Below are positions 17,801 to 29,100 of a DNA stretch of 52,917 bases, piece after piece. Under the pieces are notes generated by a model, which ran no database searches, had not been told where the DNA came from, and was given only the letters and a program-made list of their open reading frames with translations. Each line of letters starts with the position of its first letter. Within the stretch, counting starts at the first letter, position 1. Source of the DNA: a virus; IMG/VR virus record IMGVR_UViG_3300009420_000011, positions 1 through 52,917 of that record. One strand, given 5' to 3'. Both the position numbers and the translations under genes were made by a program.

Positions 17801-19757
17801 TATCAAAATCATTAAATCCTATTATTTCACCACGAACATTTAATAAAGGCTCATCCATATAAGGAACTATAGTATTAACGATAGAATTTCCAGTATCGGT
17901 CGTAACATAATTAGAATTATTTACTAATGATGTATCGTCTGCAGATATTTTTACCTTTGCCTTAGGGTTATCATTACCTCCAACAAAATTACCATGAGCA
18001 ATAAACCCAAATACTTGTGTATAAGGTTGCGGACTACTTTGATATGTTGTTTGATTATATCCAGTTGATCCTGTTATAAATTTTATAGCAATTTGAGATT
18101 CTATCACAGCACTTGAATATGAAGAAATTTTAATTTTATTCCATGATGCGCTTGGGATACTAGAAAATATACATACCCGAGAGCCTATACTTACAGCTCG
18201 TATTGAAACAAAATCAGGATAATACTCGTGTCTGGTATTCACACAATTTGCAAAAGCTTCTGCTATATTTGCAGTAGATCCTAGACTACTATATAAATTA
18301 GATACGGATGTGGTTGCTGGTAATGTATTAGACGCGGTAATCGTAAATGCATCTAATATATTTAAGTTTACACCAACCTCAGTAGTATCTGTGAATAATA
18401 ATCGAAATTCATCATCGTTAAGAGGAACACTTTGAAAATCTATTACACAACTCGGTCGTCCTTTTACATTTAGATTAAACTCGGCATCTATATAATTATC
18501 CGGAGTAGAATATCCTGCAAAATCTTTCCAATTTATTGAAGTATCATCTAACCTTAATGTACCATAATTAAACGCTGAATTATTTTTAATCTTATGAAAT
18601 TTATTCGCTACATCTTTAACATATCCTATTCTAGGCATATCTTTAACAATTTCGTTAAGGAAAAATGAAGCACCAACTGCAGATATTGGAGGTTGTTCTG
18701 CATATAATACTATACCATCTGTGTTAGTTTGTATTTGATCGTTTACGTTTGTATTATATCCTATATCATTTTGTGTAGGTATAGGAATCTGGTTACTTTG
18801 AATAAATCTATCACTAAACAAGGAACTTCCATCTATATAAAATTTATTATATTCTGCTGCATTAACAAATAAACCAAAATATCTATAAAATTCATATTTA
18901 GTAGATTTTAGTTTATCATCAAATAGAAATTCTAAATTAAGGATATTTGCAGAAACAACGCCAAGCTCAGAAAAACCATTGGTTACTATACTTTCGTATT
19001 CTATAATCGTTTTGTCTCTTGGCCAAGTATCATGAAATAAAGATCTAGATTTGCTCGTAAAACCTGGTGCACCAATGCCAATTCCATTATATTCTGCATA
19101 TCTATTATGGTCGTAACTCATCAATAATGCAGATTCTGGAAATAAGACAGATCCTGCATGATTTCTAATATATCTTCCTATATTAGATCTTGATGTTAAA
19201 TCATACGATGTAACAATCTGACTCTTTTCTAATATATTATCTGTAAGATATTTAGGATTTGAAACTAAATTTATTGTAGTAGGATCTGCTTGATCTGTTA
19301 AGTTTTTTGTATTTACTGATACTGGATCTTCTGTTCTAAATATAACAAAATAATCTGGTATGTTAGAAGGCTCTATCCACATAGGTGCAAATAAAGAAAA
19401 TTCCTCAGTATATAATTTAGAATTTTTTGGTTGTGCGCCATACTGATAAAAATCATCATATTGCAAACCAAATTCATTCTTAATAGATATGCTTCTATCT
19501 TTAGTTGCAACCTCGAATATATCCGTTAATTGAGTTGGAACTCGTTGGTTATAGAATCTATACAAATCGAAATAATAATCTCCCTTAGAAGAAACGGTAA
19601 ATCGTTTATATTTAGATTTTGATAATTCATCATTTGCGCTAAAGGATTCTAAAAACACAGAATCTTCGCTATCTACTAAAATTTTTACATTAGATGATAA
19701 TTTAGGATTGGTTCTTAAAAGACCGAATGATGATTTTTGGAGTATTTCTTTCGTCAT
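14898..19757 (-). CDS. Very large virion/baseplate protein (1619 aa)
   Basis: I do not recognise a family. It is a multidomain beta-rich protein with high Asn, Tyr, Ser and Phe content. The N-terminal ~120 residues contain a Tyr/Phe-rich segment (YYFDLYRFYNQRVPTQLTD). Around residues 720-760 a short Gly-Ala-Thr island (GATGPGG, GATGVSGAT) interrupts the fold. A stretch at about 1140-1210, ending in an FGGGFSGYEGIIKDLAFAQL motif, looks like a LamG/concanavalin-type sandwich and may bind carbohydrate; this is tentative. The position in the run of giant genes between the wedge genes and the Hint fibre suggests a peripheral baseplate or adsorption-apparatus component. There is no signal peptide and no enzymatic motif. 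Confidence 0.6.
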   Translation of the reverse strand: MTKEILQKSSFGLLRTNPKLSSNVKILVDSEDSVFLESFSANDELSKSKYKRFTVSSKGDYYFDLYRFYNQRVPTQLTDIFEVATKDRSISIKNEFGLQYDDFYQYGAQPKNSKLYTEEFSLFAPMWIEPSNIPDYFVIFRTEDPVSVNTKNLTDQADPTTINLVSNPKYLTDNILEKSQIVTSYDLTSRSNIGRYIRNHAGSVLFPESALLMSYDHNRYAEYNGIGIGAPGFTSKSRSLFHDTWPRDKTIIEYESIVTNGFSELGVVSANILNLEFLFDDKLKSTKYEFYRYFGLFVNAAEYNKFYIDGSSLFSDRFIQSNQIPIPTQNDIGYNTNVNDQIQTNTDGIVLYAEQPPISAVGASFFLNEIVKDMPRIGYVKDVANKFHKIKNNSAFNYGTLRLDDTSINWKDFAGYSTPDNYIDAEFNLNVKGRPSCVIDFQSVPLNDDEFRLLFTDTTEVGVNLNILDAFTITASNTLPATTSVSNLYSSLGSTANIAEAFANCVNTRHEYYPDFVSIRAVSIGSRVCIFSSIPSASWNKIKISSYSSAVIESQIAIKFITGSTGYNQTTYQSSPQPYTQVFGFIAHGNFVGGNDNPKAKVKISADDTSLVNNSNYVTTDTGNSIVNTIVPYMDEPLLNVRGEIIGFNDFDKYYTVNILDTSNDIILTSSKQLPILSLGSNECGLFSIYQFKDFDYDFYSTQYMKTADADREKLDAWYLGATGPGGYTSSFSIGATGVSGATFWINPIIGPSSSFAENGGYFGLMGIPDIFTDTDSVITNEYDRLKENFVKQLVLPSRVSPFISKWVYDDDSLDVRQNPYRLNSSSAFRYPNFGPSFREFSSNAKFYTHEWLYLQKYPPYMTFNEKINSFSYFNEPINVGTTYTTGTGSTAFGLATVDGPTGVDLDYFREYFTRETIGGTSVSTQTKYSTFAYGQENRFSETLFRGVKAVVKPKVDYSDVNYNIRELKFQKSTKYNDYKFAAILSISETGLLYKVIENEKYKTITLLVQAGLMDNLFTKLGIAPSGSTAPSDHFIDRTLLYTLKDKLVPLNGTPLPGATGYQPDNFDLSGAISHWELNPNGSFRVLGTQNAVNLSYVNFVLEMQTNSDGSYNDLYIDVNQLIPGKTWVFGGISNVSQNSFDCQTIVEYNTPYVPPGTPSAFQPPFSNAFYLSGPAGNPVVFGPGGIWDSQPVYFGGGFSGYEGIIKDLAFAQLASEFNKGNPDIDYITYKTDGTVVKNDKVLELSLPFESYKANYIQPGEDTDIPQELTFLTSSEVVGYQIDAMERAELNILSRYNGRYQPKFTDVFYYKDYYGSKDGVRGTRYYGFPKYHNLEFNLDEPNFGKISGLFYNKVNPENPEGILKLSTESSNPSLYPKIDEVAINKRNLYSFMSNWDIDYYIQNIDRNLTQSVPGYKGSIENKAFFGSKIMNIPDTITLNNFDIVELSDIAGGLVNASNEPESVVQQIMETSQPRMIGSSAEPIPKSLLILDVFVTKSLTKFLRSDGFDTEFNAYINPSFSFGEAGLDDDINAYINNNIYSRYKVKKIIFYENQFANNVNELPIVELDLTNLELLTKGYAINENVSIKFKSQSPLDFRLIYNIPKLNNYSISFIVELEKK

Positions 19758-19771
19758 AATTTATTTATCCA

Positions 19772-22700
19772 TTATTGTATAGATCCTAACAAGTTACTAC
19801 CTCGTGAACCGTCTGCATTTTCTTGACGAATACCAGAAACTTGAGGATTTAGAATTCTCACCGTTCTAGTTAAATCATCAACTACCGCTGATAGGCTAGT
19901 AGTAGGTACCTCTTCGAACTGTAATGATGCTGATCTGTATCGAGCGGTTATTTCAATATCAAACGAGAATCTCTCGTCGATGTTTGAATAAATATCAAGG
20001 CCAATTCTTTTCGTATATTCTAATTGATTAGTTGTTCCACTAATATCTCCACCAACATTACCTAAACCACTTGAAGTTGCACCAAAATAATCGGTCATTC
20101 TGTATTGGAAAATCAATGGTATATTATCGGCGTATTTTGTTCCGAAATTTAATGTACTGGTAGATAATTGATTTGCACCATCTACATTAATTGCACCAGT
20201 GTTATTTCTAGGAGAAACGAATAAATATGATCCACATGAATTAGGACCTAATAAATACTGGTCATATACCTCAAAAGACATTTTACTTACGTGACCTGAC
20301 TCCGCAGTTGGTAGAGTTGCTGTTAGAGGATAGTACCAATAAGCTGCTTGTTTTTGACTACCACTAGTAATATCGGTAGAAATTAATGGAGCAAATCCTG
20401 AGTTTCTAACACCTGTTGGACCGGCAGCTCCAATTCCTTGAGGGCCTATAATAGGTGTAGCGGTAACATCTCCCCAAGCTGATATTGATGGATGATCTAC
20501 GTGTACATATATTCCATTATTCCAGTTAGCAATCGATGCGGTAGAAACTGTTTGTGGTGTACCGGTAACTGTATCCCCAGACCAAATAAATTCTCCAGCA
20601 ACTGTACCAGCACCAGGTAAAGGATATGCAGCTGAAAGATTATATTCATGATTAGTATAATCTGTTAATGATACAAGCAATGTAGGATCAGGAAACAAAT
20701 TTATAGCATCTATTGGTAATGTAGCTTCTGGAACACCAGTAGTTGAGTTAACATTTTCATATAAATTAACGGTTCCATCTACGCTCGAGTATCGTGGGTT
20801 TATATATTGTCCTTTTACTTGTCCGGATTGATATGGTAAATCTATAAATTGATCGTATGTTGCAATATCATTTGGCGATAAATTACTAGGTCCTAGTGGA
20901 ACAGAATCATATTTCCTAGAAGTATTGTAATCTATTTCACTAGAATCAAATCCAGTACCTGATACATAACTCGCATTAACAACCTTAGTGTAATTTCCAA
21001 ATTCTCTAGAATATAATTCTAAAGGAGTAGCATTTGCATTTGATAACTGTAATAAATAAGTTTTACTAACAATAACGCCTTTTTTAACAGTTAAATCCTT
21101 TACTAGATCTATATAATTTCCACCAAATAATTTAACTAATGTATTATTCCTAACTCCAAAGTTACGTCCACCTGGATCTATAATAGTTACTGCTAGTTTT
21201 CCTTTCTCTCCAGTCAATGCTTCCTCTATTTGAGTAATTCGAATATCAAAACTAGATAATTTTTCGAATAGATTAACTACGTTTTGTTCATCGGTTAAGA
21301 ATCCTGATGCAATTCCATTAGCTGTGTGTGCATAAAAAGTTTCGTTTTGTGTAAACTGTTCTGATATATGTTGAGTAATACCGGTATCTGCTAATGCCGT
21401 TGTAATTTCTAATGCTTCTGACGATAATCTTGCTTGTTCAACTATTTTACTAACTTCATTTGATGATACTAATTCATCTGGAAAATTTACTCTAACTATA
21501 TCACTAAATGGAGATTCCGTAGGATTACTAGGCCATCCTGCTTCAGAAAGAGATTTTATTTTAATCTCAACTCCTTCACCTTGTTTAATAGCTATATCTA
21601 ATTGATTGATATTAACAGAATCTGCGTTTTCAACATCTTCAATAACCCAAGTATACTGTCCAGTAACATCATCCTTTGTACGTTTCCTTACCGGTGTTTG
21701 CAATTCAGTCCAAGCAGAGAAGGTTCCTCTTCTCTCAGTTCCATTATTATCCTTAAATGTTATTTGTTCTGGTTGATTCGCACCACCATCTTTAGTTACA
21801 TATCTGTATTGTATTACAAATTGCACAACTTCTTGTGGTGCAGTTCTTAACGATGGCATAGGTTCTGGAACTGGCCAGAATCCTTTAACTCTAAACTTAG
21901 GTGTAATTCCTTCTAAATTATCAGAATCTGCTAATGCAATTATTTCATCAACCGAAGATTTTAATAACACAGAATTAGAAGAACTATTGTTTATCAATTC
22001 ATTTAATTCTGATTGATCAGTATCTCGTTGAGATTGTGATGTATATCTTTTAGTATTCATATCAGCTCTCTTGGTCTTGATAGAATTATTAAGAGAATCT
22101 AATTTAGATTGAATACTAGTTTTTTCACTTTGTAATGCCTTTATTTTTTCAATTCTAGAAACATCAGTAATGTGATTATTTATTTGTGATACTACAAAAT
22201 CTGTATCAGCAACTGTTGGTGTGTTTGGAGTTTCTCCTAATGTAGCCGGTGGAATTCCATCCTTAGCCATATTATATAAATAAGTTCCAAAGTCTACAAC
22301 CTTTTCTTTATAGTATTCTTCTAAAGATACAACTCTTCCTGCTGCATCGGTAATTTGTAAAGAGTTAGTATAAAATGCAACTCCCGGTGACCAATCGATC
22401 GCAGGTATTTTAGATTGAGGATTAATCGGTTTAACAAAAACTACGGTATATTCATTAAATCCTACATTTACATCTAATGTTGTAGCTATGCTTTGAGTGT
22501 TATAGTATTCTAATTTTGTTCCTATTGCTAAAAGATCATGTCCTTCAATCAATTTAATTTGCACGATGTTTCCACCATCAGTATCTATATTAGTTATCTG
22601 ATATCTAGTTGTAGAATCTTTACCTTCGTTAACTATAATAAAAGAATCTCCTAATTTAAGTTGCTGAGTTTTCTTATATTCTGAAGTTGAATCATTATAA

Positions 22701-23455
22701 TTAAGAGTATTTAATTGTATCTTAAAAAGTCTTTTAGTAAATGCAGCTCCATCAATTATTTCAGTAACAGCATCATCAAATACCTGGAGTACAGTAAAGT
22801 CTCCAGAAAATCTTAGATCTCTTGGAGGAGTATCGATAATATCTTCATCTAGAAAATATGTTATATTATGCTGGAGCAATAATTGGAAAAAATCTACATA
22901 ACCTAAATTAGACTTTCCATTTATTAAATTCTTCCAAACATTTGCTTGTGCAGTTGTAGATAAATTTAATATAAATCTCTGTACTTTACATCGTTCTGTT
23001 TGTGAAGGGATCTGTCCAGTAAAATCAAATGAAATGTATAATAATGGATTAAGAAATTGTTCAAAAAACCAGTTCGTTTTAGTTTCAAACGTTGTAGGTG
23101 CTGCAATGTTTTTAATAGTTTTTCCTTCTAGCTGTAAATTAGCTAACATTAATTTTCTAAATGAACCATCTTCTAATTGAACATTTGCATTAGCATCTCC
23201 AATACCTGATAATTGTTTAACATTTTCGTTTAGTCTATTAATATCAGCTTTAATCTGACCATAACTAGGAACGAATACTTTACTGATTTGATTATTTGAA
23301 TCTATTACATCGATCTCAACCACATCTGAGTCTGTAGTTGTAATGTTAGACAACTTATTCATAATCTCTAAAGAGTTTTGATTAACTCTCAAGAGGTTAT
23401 CTAATAATGATGATAATGAATACTGTGTTGTATAATCTATATTTGAATTGGCCAT
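19772..23455 (-). CDS. Large baseplate/tail protein with coiled coil and FN3-like region (1227 aa)
   Basis: The N-terminal ~100 residues are helical (SSLLDNLLRVNQNSLEIMNK). A wedge-like domain with an aromatic-rich segment (NWFFEQFLNPLLYISFDFTG) follows near 125-150. A coiled coil lies at about 430-500 (KIKALQSEKTSIQSKLDSLN). After it comes a sandwich-like domain (about 520-680; 'QFVIQYRYV...' to 'IKIKSLSEAGWPSNPTESPFSD') with the look of a fibronectin type III repeat. The C-terminal part is beta-rich with a short collagen-like GPQGIGAAGPTG island. The neighbours suggest a peripheral baseplate or fibre-holding protein. The family is not recognised and the FN3 reading is tentative. Confidence 0.6.
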   Translation of the reverse strand: MANSNIDYTTQYSLSSLLDNLLRVNQNSLEIMNKLSNITTTDSDVVEIDVIDSNNQISKVFVPSYGQIKADINRLNENVKQLSGIGDANANVQLEDGSFRKLMLANLQLEGKTIKNIAAPTTFETKTNWFFEQFLNPLLYISFDFTGQIPSQTERCKVQRFILNLSTTAQANVWKNLINGKSNLGYVDFFQLLLQHNITYFLDEDIIDTPPRDLRFSGDFTVLQVFDDAVTEIIDGAAFTKRLFKIQLNTLNYNDSTSEYKKTQQLKLGDSFIIVNEGKDSTTRYQITNIDTDGGNIVQIKLIEGHDLLAIGTKLEYYNTQSIATTLDVNVGFNEYTVVFVKPINPQSKIPAIDWSPGVAFYTNSLQITDAAGRVVSLEEYYKEKVVDFGTYLYNMAKDGIPPATLGETPNTPTVADTDFVVSQINNHITDVSRIEKIKALQSEKTSIQSKLDSLNNSIKTKRADMNTKRYTSQSQRDTDQSELNELINNSSSNSVLLKSSVDEIIALADSDNLEGITPKFRVKGFWPVPEPMPSLRTAPQEVVQFVIQYRYVTKDGGANQPEQITFKDNNGTERRGTFSAWTELQTPVRKRTKDDVTGQYTWVIEDVENADSVNINQLDIAIKQGEGVEIKIKSLSEAGWPSNPTESPFSDIVRVNFPDELVSSNEVSKIVEQARLSSEALEITTALADTGITQHISEQFTQNETFYAHTANGIASGFLTDEQNVVNLFEKLSSFDIRITQIEEALTGEKGKLAVTIIDPGGRNFGVRNNTLVKLFGGNYIDLVKDLTVKKGVIVSKTYLLQLSNANATPLELYSREFGNYTKVVNASYVSGTGFDSSEIDYNTSRKYDSVPLGPSNLSPNDIATYDQFIDLPYQSGQVKGQYINPRYSSVDGTVNLYENVNSTTGVPEATLPIDAINLFPDPTLLVSLTDYTNHEYNLSAAYPLPGAGTVAGEFIWSGDTVTGTPQTVSTASIANWNNGIYVHVDHPSISAWGDVTATPIIGPQGIGAAGPTGVRNSGFAPLISTDITSGSQKQAAYWYYPLTATLPTAESGHVSKMSFEVYDQYLLGPNSCGSYLFVSPRNNTGAINVDGANQLSTSTLNFGTKYADNIPLIFQYRMTDYFGATSSGLGNVGGDISGTTNQLEYTKRIGLDIYSNIDERFSFDIEITARYRSASLQFEEVPTTSLSAVVDDLTRTVRILNPQVSGIRQENADGSRGSNLLGSIQ

Positions 23456-23468
23456 TCTATTCTATTTT

Positions 23469-25511
23469 TTATTTAATAACATCTACATTAAATGAGTAAT
23501 TTGTCTCATTAGTGCATATAATTTCTATGATCGGTTTTGTTGTGACTAGATCCGCAATGTTTAAGCTACCTACTAAAACTCCGTAGTTTCCGCTAGACAT
23601 TTGATTAGTAGAATCAGTCTTTATATTTATTTTCCAAGTTCCTATGTTAATTATATCATTAAATACAATTCGCATAGTTTGTCCTTTACTCCAAGTACAT
23701 TGAGAATCATCTATATTAATCACAAGATCATCTAAAAAAACTGGTGCAGTTGCTCCTACATTCTTAAAGTAATTTGTAAATTCTCCAAGGATTAATTTAT
23801 TACCGTTTCCAGTAGCTCCAGCAGTCATACCGTTATTTATTCCATAATTCAAATATCCTGAAGTATTTCCACAAACACTAAATGAATAATAATTTTCAAC
23901 TTTATTTTCAACCGTAATTTGATTAGGTACTGATTGATCTATAATTATTCCAGGACCTGGTTGTACTATATCAGTATTGTATGTTAAATTAACATTGACT
24001 TTACCTGTTAGAATATCGTTGATATCAGAAGAATTTAATCTTATTAAATCTAATAAGGTAGTTTCTCCAGCATAACTAGTTTGTGTATTACTAACAGTAG
24101 TTTGTAAACTTGCAATCTGTTGTTCTAATACAATTAAGTCTGATTGTTGAAAATAGTATTGCTCTAAAGAAGTTACTCTATTTTCTAATTTTATATTTTC
24201 TAATTTTTGATCTATAAACATGTCTGCAGATTCTTGCAATCTAACTGATGCATCTGCAAATAAATCCATACCGAATGTTAAATCTTCTCTAATAACAGTT
24301 TCAACTCCAACATTATCAGACGAAGTATCGAATTTAAGATTTAGTTTAAGACCATATGAATTACCATTAAGTTTTGTTATAGCATTAGGCTTAAATTTAT
24401 TAAAGCCTTTTAGTGTAGATATAGAAGGTCCATTTTCATAATCATCTAGTATTAAAACTCCATATAGATTTCTTGCAAAGTTTTGAGGATTTGACACATC
24501 ATAAGTATCATAATAAACAAGACATGCATTAAATTTGAAATCAGAACTTACAGCAGAAGCATTAAAATCTCCGATTGTATTTAATTCAGGATCTTTAGTA
24601 ATAGGATAATAATTTGAAGCATCAAAATCTAAAGCAACACCATCCATGTGTGATATTCTACTTATATATGGAGTTGATTGTATATAAGATGTTACATTAC
24701 TATTAGCAGAATTACCAAAGGTTGCGCCTAGAATATAGGTATCATTAGTACCATTATCGTAAAAGGCATTGTTATTTAATCCAAATGGGCTAATACCAGG
24801 AGCTCTTCCAAAAATTTGACCAGTACCATCGCCATTCCAAAACATTCCTGGTTTATAATTATCGTCTTCTAACGTTTTGAATAAAACTAACGGAGTTCCT
24901 CCATGACTAGTAGGAACGTGAATATAAATTTCAGAATATGACTGGCCACCTTTACTTATACTATTTATTATTTCTATATCTCCTAAGTATTTTGTTACTG
25001 GAGTATAGCTATACGTACTTCCGGCAGGAGATTCTTCAGTATATCTACCAGTTGTATTAGCTTGGCTTGTTGTATTTGCATCTTCCCAACGTATAGCGTT
25101 TATATTTTTTAAGAAATGCCACCATATTCTCTCAGCAGTAGTAGAGAATATAGTTTCATCGTATGCTTGTATTAAATTATTTTGACTTGCTAAAACAAGT
25201 TGTTCAAAATTTAATGCATATGATTGAAATGCTTGAGCAAAATTAAAATTATTATCAACTGCGTTAAAACCATTAGCTACTACACTACCAGAACTAGAAG
25301 TTCCACTTAGAGAATCTAATGCTTGCCATATAATAGTATTGTTTCCTAGACTAGGAGTTTGTACTGATGGTAATTCTAGTAAAGCGTATTTAGAAAATAC
25401 AAACCTAGCGTTATCATCAGTAAAGGTTTTAGATATGTCCTTAGCTGCGGATGCAAATGTATAAAATGTTCCACCCTGTACTTTTAAGGGCTGAAGGTAT
25501 GAAGTAGCCAT
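23469..25511 (-). CDS. Virion protein with central coiled coil (680 aa)
   Basis: This is a beta-rich structural protein of unknown family. The N-terminal ~400 residues are rich in Asn/Ser/Tyr and include an aromatic stretch (ERIWWHFLKNINAIRWED, about 127-144). A coiled coil spans about 420-470 (KLENRVTSLEQYYFQQSDLIVLEQQ) and is followed by a smaller beta-rich C-terminal domain (~520-680) that may be a receptor-binding or trimerisation tip. The architecture (large N-domain, coiled coil, tip) is typical of trimeric baseplate-attached proteins. It belongs to the run of co-directional virion genes after gp6/gp7, with only about 14-20 bp between genes. Confidence 0.6.
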   Translation of the reverse strand: MATSYLQPLKVQGGTFYTFASAAKDISKTFTDDNARFVFSKYALLELPSVQTPSLGNNTIIWQALDSLSGTSSSGSVVANGFNAVDNNFNFAQAFQSYALNFEQLVLASQNNLIQAYDETIFSTTAERIWWHFLKNINAIRWEDANTTSQANTTGRYTEESPAGSTYSYTPVTKYLGDIEIINSISKGGQSYSEIYIHVPTSHGGTPLVLFKTLEDDNYKPGMFWNGDGTGQIFGRAPGISPFGLNNNAFYDNGTNDTYILGATFGNSANSNVTSYIQSTPYISRISHMDGVALDFDASNYYPITKDPELNTIGDFNASAVSSDFKFNACLVYYDTYDVSNPQNFARNLYGVLILDDYENGPSISTLKGFNKFKPNAITKLNGNSYGLKLNLKFDTSSDNVGVETVIREDLTFGMDLFADASVRLQESADMFIDQKLENIKLENRVTSLEQYYFQQSDLIVLEQQIASLQTTVSNTQTSYAGETTLLDLIRLNSSDINDILTGKVNVNLTYNTDIVQPGPGIIIDQSVPNQITVENKVENYYSFSVCGNTSGYLNYGINNGMTAGATGNGNKLILGEFTNYFKNVGATAPVFLDDLVINIDDSQCTWSKGQTMRIVFNDIINIGTWKINIKTDSTNQMSSGNYGVLVGSLNIADLVTTKPIIEIICTNETNYSFNVDVIK

Positions 25512-25531
25512 CTATTATTTATTTTATTTTA

Positions 25532-26131
25532 TTAAATGTTAGGAACAACTTGTACAGCGTACCATGTTGCACCAGCAGTACCACCATCCCACCAGATTTT
25601 CAAAGGTGTGTTTGTATTACCTCCTCCATAATCTGTAAATATCATAGTTCCATTAGCTGGAGTAGCACCACCGGCAATTCCACCAGCAACCGATGTAAAA
25701 CCAATTGCAGTTAAGTGAGGTAAAACTACACCACCAACTGTATCAGAAGTACCACCTGGACTACGCATATCCCATGTTGGATAAGTTCCACCAGCAGCAG
25801 TTAAGCCTAAACTATACTTATCTAGTTGAAGTAAACTTCCAACATAGAATCCATAAGTTGTACCAACTTTAACATCACCAAGTAAAAGATTAATGTTTCC
25901 ATTATTTACTACTAATGCATTCGTTAAAGCTGAACCGTTAATTGTTATTCCATTTGTTATAATATCATTTGCACTCCCATATATAGAGTTATCAAACCTC
26001 CCTGATACAATATCAAATGCACTTAGTACGCTGTTTAATGCGTTCTCCAATGTTTTGAAGTTATCGTTGATTGTTATTCTGGATCCGCTAAGTGAATCAG
26101 TTCCTGCAATCGTTGTAGTTGTTACTGCCAT
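25532..26131 (-). CDS. Small fibre-like virion protein (199 aa)
   Basis: This 199-aa protein is Gly/Thr/Asn-rich. An N-terminal helix with NDNFKTLENALNSVLSAFD (about 22-40) resembles the short N-terminal attachment helix of phage fibres. A beta-rich shaft with a repeated 'nngNInLLLGDVkVGTTYGFYVGS' style follows, as in the registers of fibre proteins that stack as a beta-helix. The tip region is Gly-rich and ends WYAVQVVPNI. A short tail fibre or whisker-type component is the most likely role. It sits immediately after the gp7-like gene (4 bp between stop and start). Confidence 0.55.
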   Translation of the reverse strand: MAVTTTTIAGTDSLSGSRITINDNFKTLENALNSVLSAFDIVSGRFDNSIYGSANDIITNGITINGSALTNALVVNNGNINLLLGDVKVGTTYGFYVGSLLQLDKYSLGLTAAGGTYPTWDMRSPGGTSDTVGGVVLPHLTAIGFTSVAGGIAGGATPANGTMIFTDYGGGNTNTPLKIWWDGGTAGATWYAVQVVPNI

Positions 26132-26135
26132 TTTC

Positions 26136-29100
26136 TTAAATAATTTTTATGAATTCTTTTTTAGTTTTTGTTTTACTATTTCCGTTATTATCCGTAACAT
26201 TCAGCTCAAGTGTGTAGCTTCCTTTCTGAGTAAACAGATAACTGAAGTATGGATTATTATAGTATATATTCTCCCAATTATTATCATTTTCCTTAATCAA
26301 CGTCCATGATGGATAAGTCTTACCTTCCATAGGAGAAAGACTATAATTAAATTGAATTTGGGTGAGTATTGGGAACTCACTTGTATATTTATGAATACGT
26401 AAAGTATTCCATGTAGAATTTGATGTGATAGACCTTCCACACATAGTTCCTGCAATTCCGGATGTTCCGCCAAGAACCCAGCTAGTTGCACCAGTAACAC
26501 CAGAAGCAGTAAATGAAACGCATTGATCATCATAACTAGAGAAATAATCTATAGATGCTTGTATTTTAATAGGAACTAAACCAGAAGGTGGTTGAGCAGT
26601 AGGTCCAGTTCCTCCGGTATATCCAGAAGCTCCATACACCATATTAAAGCCATAATTAAGTATAGGACCAGTAACTCCACTTGCTCCAGTTCCTGATATA
26701 TTTAATCCTTGACTCACATTAGTTAATGCAGTATATAAAGCAGAAATTCCAGTAGCAGTAAATCCATAATTCCATCCAGTAATACCATTAACTTCATTTC
26801 CATAATTATCTAACCAAGTACTTGGACCAGGAATAGTGATAACACCTCCACTTGCACCAACTGCGAAGATTTCAAATGTAACCGGAATGTCTCCCATATC
26901 TCCAAAGTTTTTGGATATGTATGAATATAATTCGTAATCTGCAGCATTAGTAGATTGATCTACAAGTAGTATACCAGTCATTGGATTACTCGACGTATTA
27001 GCCGAGAAGATTTGCAATTTATGCTTTTTATTAGTAGATTGTTTTTTAGATACAAATCTAATATAAGGTACTAACGGATTGAGAGGATCTTGATATTCTT
27101 CTTCATAATATGTTATATACTTATCAAATAATGGATGTGCAGTATATCCTGGATTTGTTTCTAATTCCATATTGATTTGTCTTACAACTTCCTTAATTTG
27201 CAAAATAGGGGTTGTTAACGTACCTCCAAATGAAGGATCTTGGATTCCAATCCAATCAATTTCTCCAGTTACGTCTACCTTAACCCAAGAAGTACCACCA
27301 ATAACTCCAAGTCCACCTCCCTGATATTGATATACATTTGTTGGATATCCATCACCCAATGGATCCATATTTATTATATAATCTCCATAAGTACTATTTG
27401 TATTAGCTATTATTTGGTTTATATTAGGTACTGTTCTAACAAACGAGTTAACTGAATTAGGTGTCTTATAAATACTTTCATCAACTAGGATAATATAATT
27501 GTCATAATAATTCAACGCGATATTTGGGCCTAGGTCCCATGGAATAAGACCAGGTCCACCTGATAAACTTATTTGTGTAATCTTAGGTCCTGTTATATCC
27601 CACCATAGATGGCACATTTCTGCCCATGTAGCAGTATCTTCTATTAAGTTCCATTTATATGCATCTAAATCGTTTAATCCAGATGATGGTTCAGTTCCTG
27701 GTATTAATGGAAGTGTAGCTATGCTATCACAATATCCTTGATTTGCAGGATCATTCTGTGTTTGATAAAATTCAATTCTATCTAGATCGTTGTATGTTAA
27801 ATCTTGCATACTCATTTGCTCATTCTCTTGTACAGGTAAATTCCATGTACTATTATACATTTCGTATGTTGGAAGATTTGGTTTTGGTGGAGCAGGGACT
27901 ATATCGCTTTGTCTAGTGATCGTTTTAGTATCCCATTGATAATCACACACTCTAGAACGATAATGTCCTATAAAGTCTAAATCCTTTGTATTAACACATA
28001 GAGCAGCTTTTTCTATCCATCTAGAAAAACCACCAGTGCTATCATATATTCTTAATTCTACTGTATATGTACCAGTTAAATCTAATAAAATTGGGAATTG
28101 ATTTCCATCTTCTAAACTTAATAAACCACTCTCAACTGTATAATCGCTAGTATCATGTGTTATTATCCATTCTAATTCATAGAAGTTTCCATTTCCTATA
28201 TTATTCCAATTATAAACAACCGGATTGTTCCATGGAGTAAATGTTGCGGTAGGACCTAATATACTGCTTGTCATACCGAAATTCATAGTCGGTCCACCAT
28301 TCCAGTTATAAGGACTTCCTGGAGTTGGGCCACAACCAAATGTACATCCAGGTAAATAAGGACCCCATGTATAAGTTCCTGTATTATAGAAAGGCCATCC
28401 TGAATTACCGAAATTAGGTGGATCAAAAACACTACCTTCAGATACTGTGCTAGTTTGTCCATACGAATTTGTAGATCCTAACGGATATGAACTTTCTATG
28501 TAAGTATAATCGTATCCTGAGAAATTCAGATATTGAGTTGGACCTGCCAATGTAGGTACCCAATCTACTTGATTATATGTAACTTTCGCATCTTCCCAAT
28601 TTAACTCAAACGAACAATTTTCTAAAACAAATGGAGCTGCAATTGGTGCACATGGATCATCTGGTAAATCATATATAGATCTATTACTATTACCAAACCA
28701 TCCCATAAAGGCGCTAGAGTATTGTGCAAGAGGACCATCTCCTAGAAGATGCCATATGATAGGATATGCTGGTGGAACCGAACCAAATGCTGGTAGACCG
28801 TGAGTACCTCCAACGTTAGTTGCTCCAGGAGAAGCAGATACTGTCCAAAATGATAATGCTCCAGTAGGAGCTCCACCAACGATAGGTCCTAGTCCAGATC
28901 CACCGGTTGGTCCTACTATACTAGTTTGTGTAACGGTTAACCATTCATACGTTCCGATATTCATAGTTGCTGTTGGTCCATTAGTAGATGCAGTTCCTCC
29001 AGGCCAAGAAACAATAACACCCCACTCATCTGTCCCGGTTGCTCCAGTCATAGCTTGAAACGAACTAAAAGGTTCTATTGTTTGGGAATTCCAAAGATCT